64,000 nt of DNA from a virus. Below are positions 48,659-56,900 of the stretch, piece by piece (the stretch's first letter is position 1; each line of letters opens with the position of its first letter). The position numbers and the translations under genes are program-made. The notes under the pieces were generated by a model. That model did no database searches. It was given only the letters and a program-made list of their open reading frames with translations, and had not been told where the DNA came from. Location: IMG/VR virus record IMGVR_UViG_3300048672_000527, positions 36,770-100,769 of that record; one strand, 5' to 3'.

Positions 48659-50383
48659 ATGGCAACAGCTAATTCATTATTACAACAGTTATTTGGTTTT
48701 CAATTTAAACGAAATAAATCTGACACTGAACAGATACCATCGGTAATTGCCCCGCAAAACACCGATGGTGCCATTGTTATTGATGCAGGCACAGGTAGCC
48801 TAGGTCAACACTATGGTTTATCGTTTGATATTGAAGGTCAAGTAAAGACAGAAAACGAATTAATTTCTCGTTATCGTACAGTTGCACGATTCCAAGAAGT
48901 TGACTCAGCTATTGATGACATTATTAATGAATCACTAGTTACTGATCAGGAAGATTATCCTGTCAAACTACAACTTGATCTACTACAAGCACCGCAGAAC
49001 ATTAAAAAGAAGTTTCAAGATGAACTTCAAAATATTCTCAACATTCTTGATTTCAACGAGAAGGGACACGACATTTTTCGTCAGTGGTATGTCGATGGTC
49101 GCCTTTATGCCCACGTTCTATTTGAAAAAGAAAATACAAAAGACGGTATTGCAGAAATTCGTCTTATTGATCCACGTAAAATTAAACGTGTCAAACAAAT
49201 CAATAAGGGTCGTAATGCACAAGGTTTAGAAGTTGTAACTTCAATCGAAGAATACTACATCTATAACGAGAAGGGTATTACCGAACAAAATATCCAAGGT
49301 ATCAAAATGTCCTTGGATTCTGTTATTCTATGTACATCTGGTAATGTAGATGGAAATAATGGTATGGTTATCGGTCATCTTGATAAAGCGGTTAAACCAG
49401 CAAATCAACTAAAGATGATCGAAGATGCTATTGTCATATACCGTCTGACTCGTGCTCCAGAACGTCGCGTTTTCTATATTGACGTTGGTAATATGCCAAA
49501 AATGAAAGCGGAGCAATATGTAACAGAAATGATGAACAAGTTCCGTAATAAACTTGTTTATGATGCTCATACTGGTGAAGTTGCAGATACAAAACGTCAT
49601 CTGTCAATGATGGAAGATTTCTGGATGCCTCGCCGTGAAGGTGGCAAGGGTACAGAAATCACAACACTCCAAGGTGCACAGAATATGTCACAATTGGATG
49701 ATTTGGAATACTTCCGTAAAAAGTTACAACAATCTCTTAATGTTCCAGCTAGCCGTACTAAAGAAGATACTGGCTTTACTCTGGGTCAATCACAGACAAT
49801 TACACGTGATGAAGTAAAATTTAGTAAGTTTGTCGGTAAGCTACGTATGAAATTTAGTAGCTTGTTCACAGATTTGTTAAAGGTACAATTAGTTGCTAAA
49901 GGTATTATTAGTCTTTCTGACTGGGAAAATATCAAGCAAAAGATTCGTTATGATTACATTCAAGATAATCATTTTGCAGAACTCAAAAAGATTGAAATCA
50001 TCAACAGCAAGATGAGCGCACTTGTTCAGGTTGATCAGTATTCTGGAAAATACTTCTCTAAGCAATGGATTCAACGCAATATTCTTGGTATGGATGATGA
50101 AGAAATCAAAGATATCCAAAAGGAAATTGAAGAAGAAGGTCCGGCAGCAAATCCAGTTGTCCCTGGAATGCCAACTGTGGACGGTGATGGTAATCCAGTT
50201 GATTCGTTTGCAATGCAACAAGATCAAATGGCTCAAGATCAAATGGCTCAAGATCAGCAAATGCAACAGAGCGATGATCTGCACCAACAGAAACTTGATC
50301 AAAATGATGAAATGCACGCGGAACGCTTGAATCAGAAAAAGTCAGATTTTAAGAATAGAGGCAAAAAAGATGTCAAAAAATAA
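48659..50383 (+). CDS. 20: Portal protein gp20
   Basis: This 574-aa portal has the core signature RYRTVARFQEVDSAIDDIIN, followed by IRLIDPRKIKRVKQ and the clip/stem region VYRLTRAPERRVFYIDVGNM-like block near residue 265. It also contains MMEDFWMPRREGGKGTEITT and SLNVPASRTKEDTGFTLGQS, all typical of gp20. The dodecamer sits at one head vertex, nucleates prohead assembly and is the DNA channel. The C-terminal 70 residues are low-complexity Gln/Met/Asp-rich (QDQMAQDQMAQDQQMQQ) and longer than expected. The stop overlaps the next gene by 14 nt. Confidence 0.95.
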   Translation: MATANSLLQQLFGFQFKRNKSDTEQIPSVIAPQNTDGAIVIDAGTGSLGQHYGLSFDIEGQVKTENELISRYRTVARFQEVDSAIDDIINESLVTDQEDYPVKLQLDLLQAPQNIKKKFQDELQNILNILDFNEKGHDIFRQWYVDGRLYAHVLFEKENTKDGIAEIRLIDPRKIKRVKQINKGRNAQGLEVVTSIEEYYIYNEKGITEQNIQGIKMSLDSVILCTSGNVDGNNGMVIGHLDKAVKPANQLKMIEDAIVIYRLTRAPERRVFYIDVGNMPKMKAEQYVTEMMNKFRNKLVYDAHTGEVADTKRHLSMMEDFWMPRREGGKGTEITTLQGAQNMSQLDDLEYFRKKLQQSLNVPASRTKEDTGFTLGQSQTITRDEVKFSKFVGKLRMKFSSLFTDLLKVQLVAKGIISLSDWENIKQKIRYDYIQDNHFAELKKIEIINSKMSALVQVDQYSGKYFSKQWIQRNILGMDDEEIKDIQKEIEEEGPAANPVVPGMPTVDGDGNPVDSFAMQQDQMAQDQMAQDQQMQQSDDLHQQKLDQNDEMHAERLNQKKSDFKNRGKKDVKK

Positions 50384-50780
50384 AGAACTTGATGAAGCTT
50401 TAGGTCATGGGACCGAGCGTGCATCTGAACATTCATGGGCTTCTACTGGAAATGCAAGACCCGCGCAAAAAGCTAAATACTTGGTAAAACATCGCGAAAC
50501 CGGTAAAGTACACTCTGTTCACACAGATGCACCTAGCGCAGTTCGTGAACGTAATAAAATTGGTGGAGCAGAAACTCACTCTATCGTTAAGGAAAGTGTG
50601 GAGGATATTATGGAACAAGTAAAAAGTTTAATTGACGCAATCGAATCTGGTAAAACAGTCAGTATTGAGTCTACATTCAATGAAATCATGTCATCAAAAT
50701 TGGCAGATGCAATTGAGTCTCGCCGTGGTGAAATTGCTAGCAATCTATTCACACAGACTGAAGCTACCACAGAGGAATAA
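50370..50780 (+). CDS. Prohead core protein (gp67/68-like)
   Basis: A 136-aa protein. The C-terminal half (MEQVKSLIDAIESGKTVSIE, then FNEIMSSKLADAIESRRGEI) has the helical core-protein pattern of gp67/gp68 in T4-like phages. The N-terminal half (ARPAQKAKYLVKHRETGKVH) is basic and distinct. T4 places 67 and 68 between 20 and 21, as here. Core proteins fill the prohead and are digested by gp21. Confidence 0.72.
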   Translation: MSKNKELDEALGHGTERASEHSWASTGNARPAQKAKYLVKHRETGKVHSVHTDAPSAVRERNKIGGAETHSIVKESVEDIMEQVKSLIDAIESGKTVSIESTFNEIMSSKLADAIESRRGEIASNLFTQTEATTEE

Positions 50781-50783
50781 TAA

Positions 50784-51191
50784 ATGGCAATCACTATTCT
50801 AAAAAATACCCATAACTTGGCTGTTGTCAAGTTTGCGGGTACCACACTAAACGATACACTTACACTTAATACAGCTCTTCGTTTAGCAACTCAAATTGGT
50901 GGTACACCAGACTGTCCAATCATTGCAGCAACATGGGCATGTACACCAGGTGCTTCTGATCTGATTACGATTACACGTGGAGGTACTACTGTACTTCAAC
51001 TATATCGCAATGGTGTTATGGATTTTGGTCCACTGGGGTTTTATGACAATACGGGTTCGGCATCTGATATTGTAGTAACATCGGTTGGTACAGCACAGTT
51101 ATATCTAACAATCCGTAAGACTGGCTATATTTCTTCAGTTGAGCCTGAGAAGTTTGGTTCTTATGATAACCCAGCAGTGGTGGGCAGCTAA
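50784..51191 (+). CDS. Virion structural protein inserted in head operon (135 aa)
   Basis: A beta-rich Thr/Ile/Val protein (FAGTTLNDTLTLNTALRLAT, then YRNGVMDFGPLGFYDNTGSA) of the sort found as a small decoration or structural protein in aquatic T4-like phages. It has no counterpart at this position in T4. It lies 3 nt after the core protein and one base before gp21, so it is expressed with head genes. A head decoration role is the simplest reading but is not demonstrated. Confidence 0.6.
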   Translation: MAITILKNTHNLAVVKFAGTTLNDTLTLNTALRLATQIGGTPDCPIIAATWACTPGASDLITITRGGTTVLQLYRNGVMDFGPLGFYDNTGSASDIVVTSVGTAQLYLTIRKTGYISSVEPEKFGSYDNPAVVGS

Positions 51192-51192
51192 C

Positions 51193-51849
51193 ATGAAATT
51201 TCTACGTGAATCAATAGACTTTAATGATGTACAGATTATCACCGAGGGTACTGGTGATAATAAAACTTTGTTTATTGAAGGTATCTTTGCTCAAGCAGAG
51301 AAAAAGAACCGTAATGGCCGCATTTATCCAAAACAAATTATGGAGAGTGCAGTTAACAAATATGTGAACGAATTCGTTAATAGTCGCCGAGCTTTGGGTG
51401 AACTTAGCCACCCAGAAAGCCGCCCAACTGTTAAGCCAGAACTTGCTTCACACTTAATTACCACACTTCGTTTCGAGGGAAATGATGTTTATGGTAAAGC
51501 GAAAGTACTCAATACACCTCAGGGTAATGTTCTTAAAGGACTTCTTGAGGGTGGTGTGCAAATGGGTGTCTCAACACGCGGTCTAGGTTCTATTGAAGAA
51601 CGTGCGGGAACCGTATATGTTAAAGACGACTTTGCAATGATGGCTATTGATGCAGTATCAGACCCAAGTGGTATTGATTGCTGGGTTAACGCTATCAACG
51701 AAAGCCGTGATTGGGTTTATATTGATGGACGTTACGAAGAACGTGAAATTGAAGCAGCAAAGGCAGCTATTAAAACAGCTACCACCAAGCAACTTGAAGA
51801 AACAGCACTGCGTCAGTTTCAAAAGTTCATGAAAACCATCAAAAGTTAA
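51193..51849 (+). CDS. 21: Prohead protease gp21
   Basis: A 218-aa serine protease of the herpesvirus-assemblin fold. The catalytic His is in GELSHPESRPTV and the Ser in MGVSTRGLGS; the entry KFLRESIDFNDVQIITEG and block IFAQAEKKNRNGRIYPKQIM are typical. It cleaves core and capsid proteins during head maturation. ATG 51193 was chosen over the frame start at 51139, which lies within the preceding gene. A homing endonuclease gene begins 2 nt after its stop. Confidence 0.93.
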   Translation: MKFLRESIDFNDVQIITEGTGDNKTLFIEGIFAQAEKKNRNGRIYPKQIMESAVNKYVNEFVNSRRALGELSHPESRPTVKPELASHLITTLRFEGNDVYGKAKVLNTPQGNVLKGLLEGGVQMGVSTRGLGSIEERAGTVYVKDDFAMMAIDAVSDPSGIDCWVNAINESRDWVYIDGRYEEREIEAAKAAIKTATTKQLEETALRQFQKFMKTIKS

Positions 51850-51850
51850 A

Positions 51851-52414
51851 ATGATAACAACTCTTTATATAAAAGAACATAAAGAATCTGGTTTAAAATA
51901 TTTCGGTAAAACAACCAAATCGGATGTAGATTCATATGACGGTTCTGGAAAATACTGGAAACGTCATTTGAAAGAACATGGTAAAAATGTCAAGACAATT
52001 TGGTCTGAACATTTTGAAAATAAAGAACTTCTTCAAGAATTTGCGGAATTTTTCAGTGACTTCTTTGATATTGTAAAATCTGATAATTGGGCAAATTTGA
52101 AACCAGAAAATGGTCTTGATGGATGGGTTATTGGTCAAAAACATGATCCAGAAACAAAACTAAGTGGAATGAGAGGAAAGAAACATTCCACAGAAACTAA
52201 ATTGAAAATGAGCTTAGCTAGAATTGGTAAGAAATTAAGCGAAGAACACAAGGCAAAATTAAGAATCCCCAAGAGTGATATAGCGAAACAAAATATATCA
52301 AAAGGTAGAATGGGATTTAAGCATTCCACAGAAACTAAATTGAAAATAGGAAATTCTGTGAAATATGGGAAAACTGTAGATGGTGCATCATTTGGTGCAA
52401 TTCTTGAACAATAA
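51851..52414 (+). CDS. GIY-YIG/NUMOD3 homing endonuclease
   Basis: The 187-aa product opens LYIKEHKESGLKYFGKT, then SYDGSGKYWKRHLKEHGKNV, the same degenerate GIY-YIG block as at 11302 and 2425-2883. The second half holds repeated NUMOD3-like units (GKKHSTETKLKMSLARIGKK, LSEEHKAKLR, GFKHSTETKLKI). It is wedged between gp21 and gp22, starting 2 nt after gp21 and ending inside a late-promoter-like element for gp22. Its stop leaves a 30-nt gap to gp22, so insertion appears to preserve expression of essential neighbours. Confidence 0.75.
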   Translation: MITTLYIKEHKESGLKYFGKTTKSDVDSYDGSGKYWKRHLKEHGKNVKTIWSEHFENKELLQEFAEFFSDFFDIVKSDNWANLKPENGLDGWVIGQKHDPETKLSGMRGKKHSTETKLKMSLARIGKKLSEEHKAKLRIPKSDIAKQNISKGRMGFKHSTETKLKIGNSVKYGKTVDGASFGAILEQ

Positions 52415-52417
52415 ATA
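52410..52417 (+). promoter_or_regulatory. Late-promoter-like element upstream of gp22
   Basis: AATAAATA, one mismatch from the late consensus, overlaps the homing endonuclease stop codon 27 nt before gp22. A TAAGGAG ribosome site follows. Confidence 0.45.
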
Positions 52418-52444
52418 TACTAAATAATAATAAGGAGTTTCCAA

Positions 52445-53482
52445 ATGGCACTAGAAGATAAGATCAAAGCTTTGAAAGAAGCAGCTGCAAAACTAAATGA
52501 AGCAAAGTCTAAAGAGGCTGACGAAGATCAGGATAATGACATCACCAATGATAACGAGAAGGATGCATTGGTCGATGGTTCTGAAGATGAGACCAAAGGT
52601 AAAAAGGGTGATGCTGTGAAAGAAGCAACAGATCCAAATCAATCTCAAGCAGCTACTGGTCAAGACCAAGATAAGGTTGGTACTAGCAATGCAAAGATCA
52701 AGCGTAAGATGACAGGTCAAGACCCTAAGCCAACTGGTCCAAGCCCAGTTAAGGAAGCTATTGATCTAGGTGCCCTGTTTGATGGCACTGATTTGACAGA
52801 AGAATTTAAGACCAAGGCTATTACGATTTTCGAAGCAGCAGTGGCGGCACGTGTTTCCCAAATTCAGGAATCACTGGAAGAAGAATTGGCTCTTCGTGCT
52901 CTAACCGAGTCCGAAGAACTAAAAGAGGGGTTAGTTGAAAAAGTTGATGGATACCTTGACTTTATTGTCGAGCAGTGGATGAATAAGAATGAAATCGCCC
53001 TTGACCGTGGTATCAAAGCGGAAATCTTTGAGAGCTTTATTAGCAAGATGCATGATGTGTTCGTAGAGCACAACATTAATCTTCCTGATGAAGAATTTGA
53101 TCTGGTAGAATCTCTACAAGATAAGAATGAAGCTCTGGAAGAATCCCTAGATGAACAGGTCGCTCAGAACGTCGAATTGACAAAGACTATTAAGCAATAT
53201 GCTAAGGATGCAGCAATCAATGAAGCTACCGAAGGTATGACTGATATTGATGCTGAAAAGTTCTCGCTATTGGCTGAAGAAATTGCTTTCGATGATGAAG
53301 TCTCGTTTAAGACAAAGTTGAACGTAATCCGTGAAAACTATGTTGGTAATAAGACAGCTAAGAAGGAAGAAAAGGTCCTGGAAGAAAATGTTACACTAGA
53401 TGCTAACACACCAGCACCATTGAATGAAACAGTTAAGACTCTCGATCCAAATATGGCTCGTTACGTCAGCGCAATTAAGTAA
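52445..53482 (+). CDS. 22: Prohead scaffold protein gp22
   Basis: A 345-aa, highly charged, helical scaffold located between gp21 and gp23 as in T4. The first 110 residues are acidic and low-complexity (EADEDQDNDITNDNEKD). The middle has long coiled-coil helices (LFDGTDLTEEFKTKAITIFE, then AAVAARVSQIQESLEEELAL). The C-terminus resembles the conserved gp22 region (IDAEKFSLLAEEIAFDDEVS). It forms the prohead core and is degraded by gp21. Confidence 0.9.
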   Translation: MALEDKIKALKEAAAKLNEAKSKEADEDQDNDITNDNEKDALVDGSEDETKGKKGDAVKEATDPNQSQAATGQDQDKVGTSNAKIKRKMTGQDPKPTGPSPVKEAIDLGALFDGTDLTEEFKTKAITIFEAAVAARVSQIQESLEEELALRALTESEELKEGLVEKVDGYLDFIVEQWMNKNEIALDRGIKAEIFESFISKMHDVFVEHNINLPDEEFDLVESLQDKNEALEESLDEQVAQNVELTKTIKQYAKDAAINEATEGMTDIDAEKFSLLAEEIAFDDEVSFKTKLNVIRENYVGNKTAKKEEKVLEENVTLDANTPAPLNETVKTLDPNMARYVSAIK

Positions 53483-53509
53483 AACGTCATCAACTATAAG
53501 GAAAATAAA

Positions 53510-54778
53510 ATGACAACTCGTGCAGATTTAGTTAAAAAGTGGGCTCCAGTTCTGGAAGCTGAAAATGCTCCAAGGATTACCGATAACTACCGTAAGGAAG
53601 TTACAGCTGTTCTTTTGGAAAACCAAGAACGTAACAACATGGAAGAACGTGCAGCTCTGTTTGAAGCTGCTCCAACCAACTCGGCTGGTGCAATGCCTGA
53701 CACAGGTGGTGTAGCCAAGTTCGATCCAGTGTTGATCAGCTTGGTCCGTCGTGCAATGCCAGCAATGATTGCATACGACATGTGCGGTGTTCAACCAATG
53801 ACTCAGCCAACAGGTCTGATCTTCGCTATGAAGAGCAAGTATGGTACACAAGGTGGTACTGAAGCTCTGTTTAACGAAGCTAACTCAGCATTCTCTGGTA
53901 CTGGTACTCAAACCGACGGTACTATGGGTCCAGCTGGTGCAGGTGCTACAGCAGGTACTGCATACGCAACAGCAACAGCTGAAGCTCAAACCGGTTCTGG
54001 TACATCGCCAACAAACTTCGGTGAAATGGCGTTCACAATTGAAAAGACTTCTGTCACCGCTCAAAGCCGTGCTTTGAAGGCAGAGTACAGTGTTGAACTG
54101 GCTCAAGACTTGAAGGCTGTTCACGGTCTGGATGCAGAAGCTGAACTGAGCAATATCCTGTCTCAGGAAATCTTGAATGAAATTAACCGTGAAGTTATTC
54201 GTTCCATCTACATCGCTGCAAAGCCAGGTGCTCAAGTTGGTACTGCTACAGCTGGTGTATTTGACCTGGACGTTGACTCTAATGGTCGTTGGTCTGTTGA
54301 AAAGTTCAAGGGTCTGTTGTTCCAAATCGAGCGTGAAGCTAATGCGATTTATCAACAAACTCGTCGTGGTCGTGGTAACTTCATCGTTTGCTCTGCAGAC
54401 GTAGCAAGTGCTTTGGCTATGGCTGGTGTTCTGGACTATGCTCCAGCACTGTCAACAGGTCTGAAGGTTGACGAAGCATCTAGCACTTTCGCAGGTGTTC
54501 TGAATGGTAAGTACAAGGTTTATGTTGATCCGTTCGCAGCAAACCAAACTGCTTCTCAGTTCCTGATGGTTGGTTATAAAGGTTCTTCTTCGTTTGACGC
54601 TGGCGCATTCTACTGCCCATACGTTCCACTGAGCCTGTATCGTGCTGTTGATCCAGCAACCTTCCAACCAAAGATTGCTTTCCGTACTAGATATGGTTTC
54701 GTTGCAAACCCATTCACATCTTTGACTTCTGGTCAAAATATCTATTACCGCAAGGTGACTGTAAACAACTTGATGTAA
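53510..54778 (+). CDS. 23: Major capsid protein gp23
   Basis: A 422-aa HK97-fold capsid protein. Recognisable parts are LVKKWAPVLEAENAPRI at the N-terminus and FDPVLISLVRRAMPAMIAYD followed by MCGVQPMTQPTGLIFAMKSK. Others are FGEMAFTIEKTSVTAQSRAL, then KAEYSVELAQDLKAVHGLDA, and NPFTSLTSGQNIYYRKVTVN near the end. Removal of the N-terminal segment by gp21 is expected during maturation. T4 gp23 is 521 aa, so this is a short version, as in many aquatic relatives. A multi-hairpin terminator follows directly. Confidence 0.96.
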   Translation: MTTRADLVKKWAPVLEAENAPRITDNYRKEVTAVLLENQERNNMEERAALFEAAPTNSAGAMPDTGGVAKFDPVLISLVRRAMPAMIAYDMCGVQPMTQPTGLIFAMKSKYGTQGGTEALFNEANSAFSGTGTQTDGTMGPAGAGATAGTAYATATAEAQTGSGTSPTNFGEMAFTIEKTSVTAQSRALKAEYSVELAQDLKAVHGLDAEAELSNILSQEILNEINREVIRSIYIAAKPGAQVGTATAGVFDLDVDSNGRWSVEKFKGLLFQIEREANAIYQQTRRGRGNFIVCSADVASALAMAGVLDYAPALSTGLKVDEASSTFAGVLNGKYKVYVDPFAANQTASQFLMVGYKGSSSFDAGAFYCPYVPLSLYRAVDPATFQPKIAFRTRYGFVANPFTSLTSGQNIYYRKVTVNNLM

Positions 54779-54780
54779 AA

Positions 54781-54844
54781 GTTAGTATATACTAACTTAG
54801 TAGTCTAAGTTTAGCCCCTAGTAGAAATATTAGGGGCTATTTTA
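54781..54844 (+). terminator. Multi-hairpin terminator after gp23
   Basis: Three inverted repeats lie in tandem: a perfect 16-bp palindrome (54781-54796), an overlapping 6-bp stem with a 4-nt loop (54794-54809) and a 9-bp perfect stem (54812-54820 with 54831-54839) followed by TTTTATT. The last is a standard intrinsic terminator ending the capsid transcript. Confidence 0.85.
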
Positions 54845-54856
54845 TTATCTTAATTT

Positions 54857-54865
54857 TGATATATA
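54857..54865 (+). promoter_or_regulatory. Possible extended -10 promoter
   Basis: TG-A-TATATA just after the gp23 terminator and 26 nt before the next start codon. There is no convincing -35, so this is a weak call. It would give the following homing gene its own transcript. Confidence 0.35.
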
Positions 54866-54891
54866 CTAATGAATGCAAATAAAGGTTGGAT

Positions 54892-56355
54892 ATGTCATTT
54901 GAAATTATAGAGAAACTAAAACAAATTCGAGAAAACCCAAGAAAGATGCAAGAGAAATACTTGAAGTCTTCTGGTGTATTTGATTACATTGTGGATAATA
55001 CACATGACTATGTGTCTTGGAAAATTAAAGATCGTATTGATTTTATTATTGGCGGATGTGAGAAAAGACTTTGTCATTGTGGTAATCAATTAAAAACTTG
55101 GCAAAGTCATTGTTCACAAAAATGTGCAGGAAGTGATCCAGAATTTGTTAAAAGAATTTCAAAACTGCAAAAAGATAATGCAGTTGATAGATATAACAAA
55201 ACAAAGAAGACAATGCTAGAGAAATATGGGGTAACACATAATAATCAATTACAAAGATGCATAGATAGTAGAAAACAAAAACGAGAACTGTATCACAAAG
55301 AGCTCAGAGTAGAAACATTCAAGAAATATGGACTCGATATATCTAAATTTCAAACGACAAAAGAACTACAAGAAATGGTTGATAATTGTTGTTCACTAAC
55401 AGAATTAAGTAGTAACTTTTTCGGTGGGATGCCCAAAACAACGATTGTTCGCCATATGTCAGAGTATGGTGTCAAGTTAATTAATGACGTATCAACTTCT
55501 GCTGGAGAAAAAGATTTGGCCAATTTTGTGAAATCTCTTGGTTTTGAAATTTCACAAAATAATAGAGATATTATTAAACCATATGAACTTGATATAGTAG
55601 TTGAATCAAAGAAAATCGCGATTGAATATAATGGAATTTATTGGCATTCTGAAGAATGTGGTACTGATCCAAATAGTATGAAGATGAAATTAGAACTGGC
55701 CAATAAAGCTGGTTATCAAGTCATCAATGTTTTAGAGAGCGAATGGATACTACAACGTGAAAAAGTCGAGTCTATTATCTCATCGAAACTCGGCATAGTA
55801 AAGAATAGAATCTATGCACGCAACTGTAGTGTTAAATTTATAGATTCTAAGACCGGTAAGCAGTTCTTTGAGAAAACACATATCCAGAATAATGCTGTAG
55901 CAAAGTATTATATTGGATTATATAATGGTGAAAATTTAGTAGCGGCGTGTTCTTTTGGTAAATCTAGGTTTGATAAAATGTGTGATTATGAGTTAATTAG
56001 ATTCTCTAGTGAATTTAACACACAGATAGTCGGTGGATTCTCGAAAATTTTGAAGTTTTTCAAAACAAATGTTCCGGGATCAATTTCAACATACTGCGAT
56101 TTACGATATTCGAATGGTTCTATGTATAGCCAATTTGGCGAATTAATAAAGAAAACTTCGCCAAATTACTCTTGGTATACAGTTTTAGGTGATGGTGAAG
56201 CACTTTCACGTTATAAAACACAGAAAAAGAAATTGAAGACTTTATTCCCAGATAAATATAGAAATGATCTTTCTGAAAATGAGATCATGGAGAGTGCTGG
56301 CTACTTTAAGGTTTTCGATTGTGGCAATTTACTCTACAACTTAAATAGGATTTGA
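54892..56355 (+). CDS. Large free-standing homing endonuclease (zinc finger plus restriction-like fold)
   Basis: A 487-aa protein from ATG 54892 (AAAGG 6 nt upstream; the frame also allows a TTG at 54886). Residues about 55-85 hold a Cys-rich finger (CHCGNQLKTWQSHCSQKC). Residues about 205-300 hold a PD-(D/E)XK/Vsr-like core with YELDIVVESKKIAIEYNGIY followed by WHSEE and VINVLESEWI. The last 180 residues (GLYNGENLVAACSFGKSRFD, then YCDLRYSNGSMYSQFGELIK) form a conserved C-terminal domain seen in phage homing-type proteins such as Hef. It sits right after the capsid terminator, a place where mobile genes do little harm. Arg codons are AGA-biased and the gene is A-rich, unlike the capsid gene. 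Confidence 0.68.
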   Translation: MSFEIIEKLKQIRENPRKMQEKYLKSSGVFDYIVDNTHDYVSWKIKDRIDFIIGGCEKRLCHCGNQLKTWQSHCSQKCAGSDPEFVKRISKLQKDNAVDRYNKTKKTMLEKYGVTHNNQLQRCIDSRKQKRELYHKELRVETFKKYGLDISKFQTTKELQEMVDNCCSLTELSSNFFGGMPKTTIVRHMSEYGVKLINDVSTSAGEKDLANFVKSLGFEISQNNRDIIKPYELDIVVESKKIAIEYNGIYWHSEECGTDPNSMKMKLELANKAGYQVINVLESEWILQREKVESIISSKLGIVKNRIYARNCSVKFIDSKTGKQFFEKTHIQNNAVAKYYIGLYNGENLVAACSFGKSRFDKMCDYELIRFSSEFNTQIVGGFSKILKFFKTNVPGSISTYCDLRYSNGSMYSQFGELIKKTSPNYSWYTVLGDGEALSRYKTQKKKLKTLFPDKYRNDLSENEIMESAGYFKVFDCGNLLYNLNRI

Positions 56356-56356
56356 C

Positions 56357-56575
56357 ATGGATAGAGCAAAAAGAATTCAGCAAAAAGAAAATTATGCCAA
56401 AAAACAAATGAAAATTGCAAAACGAATTGGCTCTACATTAAAATCAGAAAAGCATGTGGAACATGCTGCCATGGATTGTGGAACACCTAACTGTTTCTTG
56501 TGTGGTAATAGAAGACTTCATGATGGGTTAACATATCAAGAAAGAAAATTATTTCAGGATTTAGAAAATGCGTAA
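56357..56575 (+). CDS. Small Cys-rich protein, possible zinc binder (72 aa)
   Basis: A basic helical N-terminus (RAKRIQQKENYAKKQMKIAK) is followed by DCGTPNCFLCGNRR, a CxxxxCxxC cluster that could bind zinc with the nearby histidines. Similar DCGxPxCxxCGNPR-type motifs occur in small proteins on plasmids and phages, without known function. It begins one base after the homing gene and overlaps the next gene by 8 nt. Confidence 0.58.
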   Translation: MDRAKRIQQKENYAKKQMKIAKRIGSTLKSEKHVEHAAMDCGTPNCFLCGNRRLHDGLTYQERKLFQDLENA

Positions 56576-56897
56576 ATTAATATTTCTTATAGTTGCTTTA
56601 CTAATAGCATGTGGCCCATCTGAGATTAAAATGTATAATATGACATCTCGTGATCGCTGGACTGTAGCTACTATTGAGACGCACTGGATCAATAAATCAA
56701 ATATTGACTCTACATGTAAGAAACTCGGCACAAATGACGAAGGTGCCACGCAATATAAGGGCTGCGCCAGGTCAAAACCGGGTGATATGTCTATATGTGA
56801 GATATATACGGTAAGACCCGAAGATTTTGACGATACTGATAAACTTCAGAGCCTTGGCCACGAACTTTGGCATTGTTTGGGTGCTACACATAAATAA
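56568..56897 (+). CDS. Lipoprotein with metzincin zinc-protease motif (109 aa)
   Basis: The N-terminus MRKLIFLIVALLIACG is a lipoprotein signal with Cys15 as the lipid site. The C-terminus reads LGHELWHCLGATHK, a full HExxHxxGxxH metzincin motif (H98, E99, H102, H108). The protein is much smaller than known metzincin catalytic domains; four cysteines (C50, C66, C77, C103) may compensate by disulfides. It would be anchored in the host envelope. It might be a minimal protease, or a zinc protein of other use. It overlaps the gene before it and is 3 nt from the next. Confidence 0.65.
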   Translation: MRKLIFLIVALLIACGPSEIKMYNMTSRDRWTVATIETHWINKSNIDSTCKKLGTNDEGATQYKGCARSKPGDMSICEIYTVRPEDFDDTDKLQSLGHELWHCLGATHK

Positions 56898-56900
56898 TTA

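Noticed and set aside
51139-51192. Upstream start for gp21 adding 18 residues
   Set aside because: It lies inside the preceding structural gene; ATG 51193 directly after that stop gives the usual gp21 N-terminus and length.
54779-54885. tRNA gene in the gap after gp23
   Set aside because: The hairpins there do not form a cloverleaf and there is no CCA end or anticodon-like arm.
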